64,000 nucleotides of DNA from Streptomyces toyocaensis. Lineage in GTDB: Bacteria > Actinomycetota > Actinomycetes > Streptomycetales > Streptomycetaceae. A program made the translations under genes and the position numbers. How positions within the stretch are numbered: position 1 is the stretch's first letter; every line of letters begins with the position of its first letter. The DNA lies in NCBI RefSeq assembly GCF_000725125.1, contig NZ_JFCB01000001.1, positions 827,335 through 891,334 of the forward strand, in the 5' to 3' direction. The notes under the pieces are model-generated. The model was given only the letters and a program-made list of their open reading frames with translations, was not told the DNA's origin and made no database searches. Below, in pieces: positions 40,160 to 46,980 of the stretch.

Positions 40160-40972
40160 ATGTGGCTGGTGCTGTGCGACGCGGAGGACCGGGCGGCCCA
40201 CTGGGCCGCGGCGGGACTGCGCGAACGGGGGCTCGACCCGCTGGAGGTCGTCGACGCCGGGACGCTGACCCGCACCGAACGGTCCGCGCACCGGATCGAG
40301 GAGGAACGAGGCCAGGGGCGGGACCGAACCGCACCGGACCCGTCCAGCGGCGCTGCCGTCGAGGGCGATCGGGCCGACTTCGAGCTCACCCTGCCCGACG
40401 GGCGCGGCCTCGCGAGCGACGACGTCCACGGCGTGGTCAACCGGCTCACCTTCGCCCCCCTTCACCATCTCCGCTTCGCCTCCTATGCCGATACCGTCTA
40501 CGCCATGGCGGAATGGGACGCGCTCGTCCTCAGCTGGCTCCAGTGCCTCGCCCCCGTGACGGTCAACCGCCCCAGCCCCCTCGGCCTTTCCGGCACCCTG
40601 CGCTCTCCCGCCGAGTGGACGCTGCTCGCCGCCGCCGCGGGTCTGGCGGTGTCGCCGCTGAGACTCACCGACACCCCGGACGATCCGCCCACGGACCGGC
40701 CGCCGTCCACCCGTACCCTGGTCGTCCTCGGCGACGAGGTCTACCGCGTCCACGGCGGCGACGCGCTCGGCGACCTCTCCCCGGCCTGCATCCGCCTCGC
40801 CCGCAGCGCGGGAGCTGACCTCCTGGGCATCCATCTGGAGCCCGACGCGCACGCCCGGCACGGCGCGCGATTCGCGGGGGCCACGCTCCTGCCCGACCTG
40901 CGGATCGCGGGCGCCCCGGTGCTCGACGGCCTCTACGCGTACCTGGCCCGGCTACCCGCGAGGTCACGGTGA
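40160..40972 (+). CDS. pre-ATP-grasp-like protein lacking the ATP-binding core
   Basis: This 270-aa protein resembles the N-terminal half of RimK/MvdD-type ATP-grasp ligases. It has VLCDAEDRAAHWAAAGLRER at the start, a central DDVHGVVNRLTFAPLHHL comparable to the linker before the ATP-grasp core, and WLQCLAPVTVNRPSPLGLSG. The Lys and acidic metal residues of a functional ATP-grasp core are not visible. It overlaps the following true ATP-grasp gene by four bases (GTGA), so the two are made together and may form a heterodimer. It could be a substrate-recognition partner. The ATG at 40160 is 16 bp after the previous stop. Confidence 0.7.
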   Translation: MWLVLCDAEDRAAHWAAAGLRERGLDPLEVVDAGTLTRTERSAHRIEEERGQGRDRTAPDPSSGAAVEGDRADFELTLPDGRGLASDDVHGVVNRLTFAPLHHLRFASYADTVYAMAEWDALVLSWLQCLAPVTVNRPSPLGLSGTLRSPAEWTLLAAAAGLAVSPLRLTDTPDDPPTDRPPSTRTLVVLGDEVYRVHGGDALGDLSPACIRLARSAGADLLGIHLEPDAHARHGARFAGATLLPDLRIAGAPVLDGLYAYLARLPARSR

Positions 40973-41883
40973 TCGTCGTCTGCGGCATTGCCAGCGAGCG
41001 GCCGATCGCCCTCGTCACCGACGCCCTGCGACGCCGAGGCCTGCCGTACGCCGTGCTGCACCAGCGACGCTTCGCGGACAGCCCGATCGACATCCGTGTG
41101 GACGGCACGGACGTGAGCGGGCACCTGCGCTGCAACGGCCGGACCGTCAGCTGTTCCGACGTCACCGGCATCTACACCCGGCTCATGGACTGGCGGCTGC
41201 TTCCCGGGACGCGCGGCGCGGACGGGGAGACGCTGCGGCACTGCCAGGCCTGGCACCAGGCCCTCGCCACCTGGATCGAGATCGCCCCGGGACGCGTGAT
41301 GAACCGCGCCTCCGCGACGGCGACCAACCGCTCCAAGCCCTACCAGGCCCAGTTGATCCGCCGTGCCGGGTTCCGCGTCCCCGAGACCCTCGTCACCGAC
41401 GACCCGGACCGCGCCCTCGCCTTCCGAGACCGGCACGGGCGGGTCGTCTACAAGTCGATCAGCTCGGTGCGCTCGATCGTGCGGCTGCTCGACGACGAGG
41501 CCACCGCCCGGCTCCCGCGGATCCGCTCGTGCCCAGTCCAGTTCCAGCGCTACGTCACCGGCGTGAACATCCGCGTGCACGTCGTCGCGGGCGAGGTCGT
41601 CGCCACCCGCATTGCTACCGACCAGGTGGACTACCGCTACGCCGGCCGGTTCGGCGGCCGCGCCGACCTCACGCCGTGGACCCCGCCCCGCGAACTGGCG
41701 CTCCGCTGCGCCGACCTCGCCACCGGGCTCGGCCTCGCCCTCGCCGGCATCGACCTCGTCCTCACGGACGACGGCGAGTTCTACTGCTTAGAGGTCAACC
41801 CCAGCCCCGCGTACAGCTTCTACGAGGACCACACGGCCCAGCCGATCTCCGACGCGATTGCCCGGGCCCTGCTCGGACGATGA
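40969..41883 (+). CDS. RimK-type ATP-grasp ligase, last gene of the cassette
   Basis: This 304-aa ligase has an intact ATP-grasp core: VTGIYTRLMDWRLLP in the pre-domain, GRVMNRASATATNRSKPYQA, the Lys strand RVVYKSISSVRS, VQFQRYVTGVNIRVHVVAGE and the metal-binding end FYCLEVNPSPAYSFYE. Enzymes of this class form peptide or ester/amide bonds on amino acids, peptides or proteins through acyl phosphates (RimK, MvdC/D and others). The N-terminal pattern is nearest to the grasp enzymes that modify peptides. The GTG at 40969 overlaps the upstream stop. What it modifies here is unknown; the four large partner proteins are the obvious candidates. Confidence 0.87.
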   Translation: MIVVCGIASERPIALVTDALRRRGLPYAVLHQRRFADSPIDIRVDGTDVSGHLRCNGRTVSCSDVTGIYTRLMDWRLLPGTRGADGETLRHCQAWHQALATWIEIAPGRVMNRASATATNRSKPYQAQLIRRAGFRVPETLVTDDPDRALAFRDRHGRVVYKSISSVRSIVRLLDDEATARLPRIRSCPVQFQRYVTGVNIRVHVVAGEVVATRIATDQVDYRYAGRFGGRADLTPWTPPRELALRCADLATGLGLALAGIDLVLTDDGEFYCLEVNPSPAYSFYEDHTAQPISDAIARALLGR

Positions 41884-42003
41884 CGATGACGAACGGCGGG
41901 GGTGGTCGGCAACGCCATGTGCCGACCGGGAACCACGGTCCCGCGCCCCCTGACATCGGACGTGACCCGCCCCGCGAACCATGTCCGATCCCGCGCTCAC
42001 CTA

Positions 42004-42135
42004 CTACGCGGACGGAACGCAGCGTGCGTGGCGCTCCGCCAACAGCTCCAGCAGGTCCATCAGCTCCTCGACGGTGCGCAGTTCCATGCGCGGGTCGTCC
42101 CGGGAGACAGCCGTTGCGGTGCGGCAGCTGACCAT
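42004..42135 (-). CDS. possible 43-aa protein with an upstream in-frame stop
   Basis: The minus strand carries a strongly GC3-biased frame reading MVSCRTATAVSRDDPRMELR then TVEELMDLLELLAERHARC, with stop TAG at 42004-42006. In the same frame a better start exists at 42183 (ATG after GAGGAGG) that reads MAAAQFRSR and meets a TGA at 42154-42156. If the TGA were a point mutation the intact protein would be 59 aa. It is convergent with the cassette. The product may be a small regulator, a peptide or a decayed gene. Coding status rests only on codon bias and the ribosome site. Confidence 0.35.
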   Translation of the reverse strand: MVSCRTATAVSRDDPRMELRTVEELMDLLELLAERHARCVPSA

Positions 42136-42556
42136 GGCGAGCTTGCGGGCGGGTCAACGGGACCTGAACTGCGCCGCGGCCATGCGACCTCCTCGCATGC
42201 GTCGATGCCCGAGTAGTCCGAATGAGTGAGGGAAGATGCCGCCTGAGTGGCGAAATAGCGTCATATGGAGGTGTATGGAGTGCAGCCTGTCGCGTGATTG
42301 TTACCGACAGTTTGGAGCCCCATCGAGCGGGGGGTCGCTCATTTGGTTACTCTGATGCGGACGGACAGCAGTCAGGGTCCTACCCGCACCCACGGTCCGT
42401 CTGGGACCAGCCGGTTCACCACGGCCTGCTCTCCCCCGAATCACCGGCGCCACCGCGTCCGAACGGCTTTCGACTCAGACCCGAGCGGACGTCAGGCGCC
42501 AGGCGCAGGGCCGACGCAGTACGTCCCGAGGGTGACCGACACATAAGGAGTGCGCG
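42136..42556. other. gap with no supported gene apart from a small minus-strand start
   Basis: I see no gene in most of this 421-bp stretch besides the short start at 42183. A/T-richer words near 42340 (TTTGGTTACTCTGAT) may be a promoter for the small gene at 42557, with a possible -10 TACTCT. The -35 is unclear. Confidence 0.4.
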
Positions 42557-42730
42557 GTGACACCGGAGAAGACGACATGCGAACAGCGCCCCGAGGAACG
42601 CACGGAGCGTCCCGGACGCCGGCCCGGGGAAATCGGCTTCCTCGACGTGTGGGCCCGTTCGGCCCCGATCCGTCTGGCGGGCTACGAGGACGACCTGGCC
42701 GAGCCGCACATCCTGCCCGGCGTCGACTGA
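42557..42730 (+). CDS. 57-aa protein of unknown function, possible peptide precursor
   Basis: The GTG at 42557 follows AAGGAG by 6 nt, the best ribosome site in this stretch, and all codons are biased. The protein has a charged N-terminal half (TPEKTTCEQRPEERTERPGR) and a well-defined C-terminal half (GEIGFLDVWARSAPIRLAGY, then EDDLAEPHILPGVD). A polar leader followed by an aromatic, small-residue core resembles ribosomal peptide precursors, but no modifying enzyme is adjacent except the cassette's ATP-grasp 0.7 kb upstream. It is followed after 46 bp by a GNAT gene. I do not recognise the family. Confidence 0.65.
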   Translation: MTPEKTTCEQRPEERTERPGRRPGEIGFLDVWARSAPIRLAGYEDDLAEPHILPGVD

Positions 42731-42776
42731 CGCCGGCCGCGTCCGGCCGGCCCGTGTGTGTGCGGGTCCCGCGACC

Positions 42777-43259
42777 GTGCTGATCAGGAAAGCGACCGCC
42801 GACGACTGGCCGCGCGTCTGGCCGTTCTGGCACCGCATCGTCGCCGCCGGCGAGACCTACGCCTGGGACCCTGGCACCTCCGAGGAGGCGGCCCGGGCTC
42901 TGTGGATGAGTCCGGCGAAACAGGTGTACGTCGCCGAGGACGACACGGGCGCCGTAGTCGCCTCGGCCTACGTCACCCCCAACTACGGCGGCCCCGCCGC
43001 CCGGATCGCCAACGCCGGTTTCATGGTCGACCCCGACCGGGCCGGCCGGGGCGTCGGACGCCTGCTCGCCGAGCACGTCCTGTCCGAGGCGCGGGACGCC
43101 GGCTACCGGGGCATGGTGTTCAACGCGGTCGTCGAGACCAACCCGGCGGTCCGGCTGTGGACGTCACTCGGCTTCACGATCCTCGGGACGGTGCCCCATG
43201 CGTTCGACCACCCGCGGCACGGTCCGGTCGGGCTGCACATCATGTACCGGGCACTGTGA
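42777..43259 (+). CDS. GNAT-family N-acetyltransferase
   Basis: This 160-aa acetyltransferase begins LIRKATADDWPRVWPFW. It shows the GNAT acetyl-CoA loop DRAGRGVGRLLAEHVL and the terminal NPAVRLWTSLGFTILGTVPH, as in phosphinothricin- or L-amino-acid-acetylating members. The tail HGPVGLHIMYRAL is typical. The GTG at 42777 has no strong ribosome site; it may be translated with the 57-aa gene 46 bp upstream. The substrate is unknown. Confidence 0.88.
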   Translation: MLIRKATADDWPRVWPFWHRIVAAGETYAWDPGTSEEAARALWMSPAKQVYVAEDDTGAVVASAYVTPNYGGPAARIANAGFMVDPDRAGRGVGRLLAEHVLSEARDAGYRGMVFNAVVETNPAVRLWTSLGFTILGTVPHAFDHPRHGPVGLHIMYRAL

Positions 43260-43274
43260 CGGATCCGTCCGGTC

Positions 43275-43670
43275 TCAGGGCAGGGCGTACGGCCGGGTCA
43301 TGATCTCCATGCTGTGGCCGTCCGGGTCGTCGAAGTAGGCGCCGCGTCCGCCGAAGAGGTCGTTGACCCGGCCGGGCTGCCTGTGGCCGGGGTCCGCGTA
43401 GTAGGTGACCCCGGCGGCCTCCAGGCGCGCGATCATGGTGTCGAACCGCTCCTCCCGCACCAGGAACGCGTAGTGCTGGGCCTGGATCGGCTCGTCCCGC
43501 TTCTCGTAGTAGTCAAGGGTCACACCGTTGCCCAGGTCCACCGGGAGGAAGGGGCCGAACGGCGCCCCGACCTCCAGTCCGAGTATGCCGGCGAGGAACC
43601 CGGCGGAGGTGTGGCGGTCGCTGGCGTAGACGGCGGTGTGGTTCAGCTCGATGTGCTGTGCTTCGGACAT
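43275..43670 (-). CDS. VOC-family (glyoxalase/bleomycin-resistance-like) protein
   Basis: This 131-aa protein has two beta-alpha-beta-beta-beta modules of the vicinal-oxygen-chelate fold: ELNHTAVYASDRHTSAGFLA with the first metal His, HYAFLV in the middle, and GRGAYFDDPDGHSMEIM with the closing Glu. The metal residues (His, His, Glu) appear conserved, so it may be a true dioxygenase- or isomerase-like enzyme. The ATG at 43670 is close to an adjacent promoter region. It is convergent with the GNAT gene, with 15 bp between stops. Confidence 0.87.
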   Translation of the reverse strand: MSEAQHIELNHTAVYASDRHTSAGFLAGILGLEVGAPFGPFLPVDLGNGVTLDYYEKRDEPIQAQHYAFLVREERFDTMIARLEAAGVTYYADPGHRQPGRVNDLFGGRGAYFDDPDGHSMEIMTRPYALP

Positions 43671-43807
43671 GGCTGGACGCGCCCCGCACCGGCCTCACAT
43701 CGAGGCCGGGAACGCCTTACGTGTATGGCCTACGGCCGACCCGGCAGTCACCCGGCCGACCCTGGGCCCCCCGGTCCGCTCACGGCAAGATCCGCGGAGA
43801 ACCGGTC

Positions 43808-44455
43808 CTAGGGGTGCGCGCGCCCGCCGTGCCGTGCCGTCGACTCGTTCTCCTGCGCCAGCCGGCGCAGGGCCATCAGCGCCGGTTCCAGCAGGAAGGT
43901 CAGGAGCACCGCCCGCTCGGCCTTCTCCAGCGGGTCCGTGATCGACTCGATCCGGTCCAGGTCGTAGCGGGCCGTCCGCTCCGCCAGTTCGGCGTAGGGG
44001 AGGAGTGCCTGCCAGTCGTAGGCGACGTCCAGGGAGCGCAGGGTCCGAAGTGTCCGGTCGATGATCTGCCGTGCGGGGTTGTGCTCGGAGACCGACCAGC
44101 CCATCGCCTCGACCAGGGCGGCGGCCTCGGGGTTCGTCCCGTCGGTGCCGTCGTCCTCGGCCGCGCCCGGGTCGCCGGAGCCGGACGGCCGGATACCGAA
44201 AGCGATCCCCAGCACCTCGTGCGGGTCGGTCCGGTGCTCGGTCATGGCCTCCAGGACCTGCTTGGCCGACGCCACGGACAGACCGCGCACGCCGACCAGC
44301 GCGCGGATCAGCCGCAGCCTCCTGAGATGGGTCTCGTCGTACTCGGCCTGAGTCGCCGCGGTGGCCCGGCCGGGCGGCAGCAGTCCCTCCCGCAGGTAGT
44401 ACTTGATCGTCGCGTTCGGCACCCCGCTGCGACGGCTGAGTTCCGAGATTCTCAC
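43808..44455 (-). CDS. MerR-family transcriptional regulator
   Basis: This 215-aa regulator has an N-terminal winged helix (RISELSRRSGVPNATIKYYL then LREGLLPP), a coiled dimer helix near 60-80 (SVASAKQVLEAM) and a helical C-terminal domain (LRTLRSLDVAYDWQALLPYA) of unknown ligand. No cysteines suited to metal sensing are seen, so a small-molecule ligand is more likely. The GTG at 44455 is 6 nt after GGAGAA; the overlapping ATG at 44457 is out of frame. It is divergent from the DUF3291-like gene with a 10-bp direct repeat between them. Confidence 0.9.
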   Translation of the reverse strand: MRISELSRRSGVPNATIKYYLREGLLPPGRATAATQAEYDETHLRRLRLIRALVGVRGLSVASAKQVLEAMTEHRTDPHEVLGIAFGIRPSGSGDPGAAEDDGTDGTNPEAAALVEAMGWSVSEHNPARQIIDRTLRTLRSLDVAYDWQALLPYAELAERTARYDLDRIESITDPLEKAERAVLLTFLLEPALMALRRLAQENESTARHGGRAHP

Positions 44456-44486
44456 ATGCTTCTCCGCTCTCCCTCTGGCAATTGGG

Positions 44487-44518
44487 TAGCGGCACTGTCT
44501 AATCTGGATAGCGTCACT
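44487..44518. promoter_or_regulatory. 10-bp direct repeat between MerR and its divergent neighbour
   Basis: TAGCGGCACT (44487-44496) and TAGCGTCACT (44509-44518) are 22 bp apart, about two helical turns. They lie in the 88-bp gap between the two starts. The spacing places both on one face of the helix, fitting a dimeric or tandem-bound regulator such as the MerR protein. Confidence 0.5.
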
Positions 44519-44543
44519 CACCAACTGTGGAGGCGAGACTATC

Positions 44544-44996
44544 GTGCCTGTTCTTCCCTGGGTCACGCCGAATCCGGCACGCCCCGGCACCCGTGCCTTC
44601 GTCATGGCCTCCCGTTTCGAGGTGCGGTCACTGAAGGACGTCCCCCGGTTCTTCCTGAAGTCGCTCTCCGCCTGGGCCCAGGTGCGCAGGGCACCCGGAG
44701 CGCTGGGCGCCTCCCTGGAGGCCAAGCCCTTCGGCAGGGTCTTCCACACCCTGTCCGCGTGGGAGAGCCGGGAGGCGCTGTACGCCTACGCCCGCACCGA
44801 ACCGCACAAGAGCGTCATGACCGGCCTGCGGGAGACGATGCGCGACTCGACGTTCACCTTCTGGGAGGTGCCGGTCGAACGGCTGCCGGTCGACTGGGAG
44901 GACGCCAAGCGCCGCATCGAGGCCCAGGCGCGGACACGGGCCGGTGACCCGGACGGCCGCGGCGGCGCACCGGACGGCCGCGGCGCGGCGCGCTGA
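44544..44996 (+). CDS. DUF3291-like / antibiotic-monooxygenase-fold protein
   Basis: This 150-aa protein resembles dimeric alpha/beta-barrel proteins of the spheroidene-monooxygenase/DUF3291 type: RAFVMASRFEVRSLKDVPRF, then AFGRVFHTLSAWESREALYA and STFTFWEVPVERLPVDWEDA. There is no clear cofactor site. The tail is Gly/Arg/Asp-rich low complexity (GDPDGRGGAPDGRG). The GTG at 44544 follows GGAGGCGAG. Divergence from the MerR gene suggests that it is the regulated target. The reaction is unknown. Confidence 0.75.
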   Translation: MPVLPWVTPNPARPGTRAFVMASRFEVRSLKDVPRFFLKSLSAWAQVRRAPGALGASLEAKPFGRVFHTLSAWESREALYAYARTEPHKSVMTGLRETMRDSTFTFWEVPVERLPVDWEDAKRRIEAQARTRAGDPDGRGGAPDGRGAAR

Positions 44997-45010
44997 CCCG
45001 CGCGCCCACC

Positions 45011-45415
45011 GTGGCCGACGCGGGCCTCGTGTACGACCTCGTCGTGTCGCCGCGTCAACTGCCCGCCCGCCCGCGCGACCGCGGCCGGGGTGCAGGGCGG
45101 GCTCACCTTCGTCCTGGACCACCAGGGCACGCCGCCCGCCGCCTCCGGCGCCCTCGAACCCTCGGCGTGGGGCCTCCGCGCCTGGCCGTCCTGCCCGACA
45201 CCCTGCACAAGCTCCCGGGACCGGTCACCGAGGCCGACCCGGCGTGCTGGACCGTCGACGCCCCGAGGCCGGACGCCGGAGCCGCGCCGGACGCCTTCGG
45301 GGCCGGACGGCTGATCCTCGGATCTGACTGGCCGGGGTGCACCCCGACGGCGGACCCTGCCCCGCCTCACCGGAGGCCGCGCCGAACACGGGCAGCTGTC
45401 CGGGACCAGCCGTGG
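45011..45415 (+). pseudogene. decayed amidohydrolase (amidohydro-rel, L-fuconolactonase-like)
   Basis: Fragments of a TIM-barrel metal hydrolase can be read in several frames. VADAGLVYDLVVSPRQLPA is followed, after a frame change, by GLTFVLDHQGTPPAASGALE. The first frame then returns with PVTEADPACWTVDAPRP and AFGAGRLILGSDWPGCTPTA. These are the C-terminal beta-strand motifs of amidohydrolase 2 family enzymes, including the LDH and GSDWP metal-site elements. The N-terminal half is absent and at least two frameshifts occur. It abuts the stop of the lipase-maturation-factor gene, so it is not functional. Confidence 0.8.
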
Positions 45416-46837
45416 CTACGGCCCGGGAGCCGCCCCCGTCAGCCGGGTCGGCGGCAGGAACTCCCGCACGTAGGTCCGCTCCCAGCACGCGCCGGTCTCC
45501 CGCAGCTCCCGCCATGTCGTGTACCGGTAGCGGAAGAGACGGGCGCGGATGTGGCGGGGCGGCGCGTCCGCGGGGAACGGGGAGCGGCGCAGCAGTCCCA
45601 GAGTGTCCCGGTCGTTCTCCAGGAGGCGCTCCACCAGCGCCCCGAACCACGGGCCGGCGTACGCGGGCGACAGCGCGGCGAACCACATCAGCCAGTCGAG
45701 CCGCAGATGGTACGGCGCGAACTGGCGCGGCCAGCGCCGTGGGTCGCCGGGCTTGCCCTTGAACTCGTACTCCCGCCAGTCGGAGTCCTCCCGGGGCACC
45801 TCGTCCGCCGTGCCCTCCACGACCACCTCGTAGCGGATGCGGCTGACGCTGCCGAACGCGCCGTAGGTGTTGACCAGGTGCAGCGGGTCGAAGGAGCGGT
45901 TCATCACCTGGCGGCGGGAGACCATGTTGCGGACGGGCCGGTGGCTGAGGCCGAGCAGCACGGCGGACACCGCCGACACGACCACCACGTACCACAGCGG
46001 CGCGCCGGGCACCGCGGGCGGATCGGCGGGGAAGGCGATCACCGGCAGGGCCAGCACGATCGTGATCCAGTTCAGCCAGGCGAAGTTGCCCGACAGCACC
46101 AGCCACAGCTGGGTCACGATCATCAGGGCGGCGGCGGCCGAGGCCACCGGCTGCGGGGCGAACAGCAGGAACGGCACCACCAGCTGGGTGACATGGTTCG
46201 CCGCCACCTCGACCCGGTGCAGCGGCTTCGGCAGGTGGTGGAAGAACCAGCTCAGCGGCCCCGGCATCGGCTGCGTCTCGTGGTGGTGGTCCAGACAGGT
46301 CAGCTTCCGCCAGCAGGCGTCGCCGCGCATCTTGATCAGTCCCGCGCCGAACTCCACCCGGAACAGCACCCACCGCAGCAGGAACAGCACCACGACCGGC
46401 GGCGCCACCTCGTCGTTGCCGAGGAACACGGCGAGGAAGCCGACCTCGAGCAGCAGCGACTCCCAGCCGAACGAGTACCAGGTCTGCCCGACGTTGACGA
46501 CCGACAGGTACAGCGCCCACGGCACCACCCACAGCAGCATCCCGCCCCACAGCGGAAGCAGCGAGTCGAGCCCCGCGAGCAGAGCCGCCGACACCGCGCA
46601 CCCCGCCCAGACGCACCCCGCGAAGAACCGGTCCGAGTAGTGCAGCTGGAACAGGCTCGGCGACCTCCGGAACGGCACCCGCTCCACGAAACGCGGCACC
46701 GGCAGCATGCCGCGCTCCCCGATCAGCGCACGGAACTGCAGCGCGGCGTTCAGGAACGCGACCAGGTACAGCCCGGCCAGCGCCCGCTGGAAGACCAGCC
46801 GGCCGAGCCAGTAGTCGGATGCGGTGAACCACTCCAC
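45416..46837 (-). CDS. lipase maturation factor-like multi-pass membrane protein
   Basis: This 473-aa protein has about ten hydrophobic segments and the bacterial lipase-maturation-factor (LMF1/DUF1222) pattern. It starts TASDYWLGRLVFQRALAGLY, has SWFFHHLPKPLHRVEVAANH in the centre and a C-terminal soluble part with DSDWREYEFKGKPGDPRRWP, the LMF signature. In animals LMF1 helps lipases fold; the bacterial role is unknown. The ATG at 46837 opens the protein. It converges on the decayed amidohydrolase, and the next divergent gene is the PAS-PP2C protein. Confidence 0.9.
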   Translation of the reverse strand: MEWFTASDYWLGRLVFQRALAGLYLVAFLNAALQFRALIGERGMLPVPRFVERVPFRRSPSLFQLHYSDRFFAGCVWAGCAVSAALLAGLDSLLPLWGGMLLWVVPWALYLSVVNVGQTWYSFGWESLLLEVGFLAVFLGNDEVAPPVVVLFLLRWVLFRVEFGAGLIKMRGDACWRKLTCLDHHHETQPMPGPLSWFFHHLPKPLHRVEVAANHVTQLVVPFLLFAPQPVASAAAALMIVTQLWLVLSGNFAWLNWITIVLALPVIAFPADPPAVPGAPLWYVVVVSAVSAVLLGLSHRPVRNMVSRRQVMNRSFDPLHLVNTYGAFGSVSRIRYEVVVEGTADEVPREDSDWREYEFKGKPGDPRRWPRQFAPYHLRLDWLMWFAALSPAYAGPWFGALVERLLENDRDTLGLLRRSPFPADAPPRHIRARLFRYRYTTWRELRETGACWERTYVREFLPPTRLTGAAPGP

Positions 46838-46980
46838 GGCCGCGCGCTCCCTCCGCCGTCACGCCCGAATCCGTATGACTCTCCGTATACCATCAGGTGG
46901 CACGAGCAACCCATGTGAGAGATGCGGGCAGAACGCGTCCAGCGGTCGAAGAATCGCGTGAATCCTGGCAAGGTGGGCCC

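Noticed and set aside
40160..42135. graspetide (omega-ester peptide) cluster with the ATP-grasp
   Set aside because: No precursor with a known graspetide leader or core motif was found beside the ligase; the small frame at 42004 has an internal stop and lies on the other strand.
44061..44351. ORFs on the plus strand inside the MerR gene
   Set aside because: They are shadows of the minus-strand regulator without start signals.
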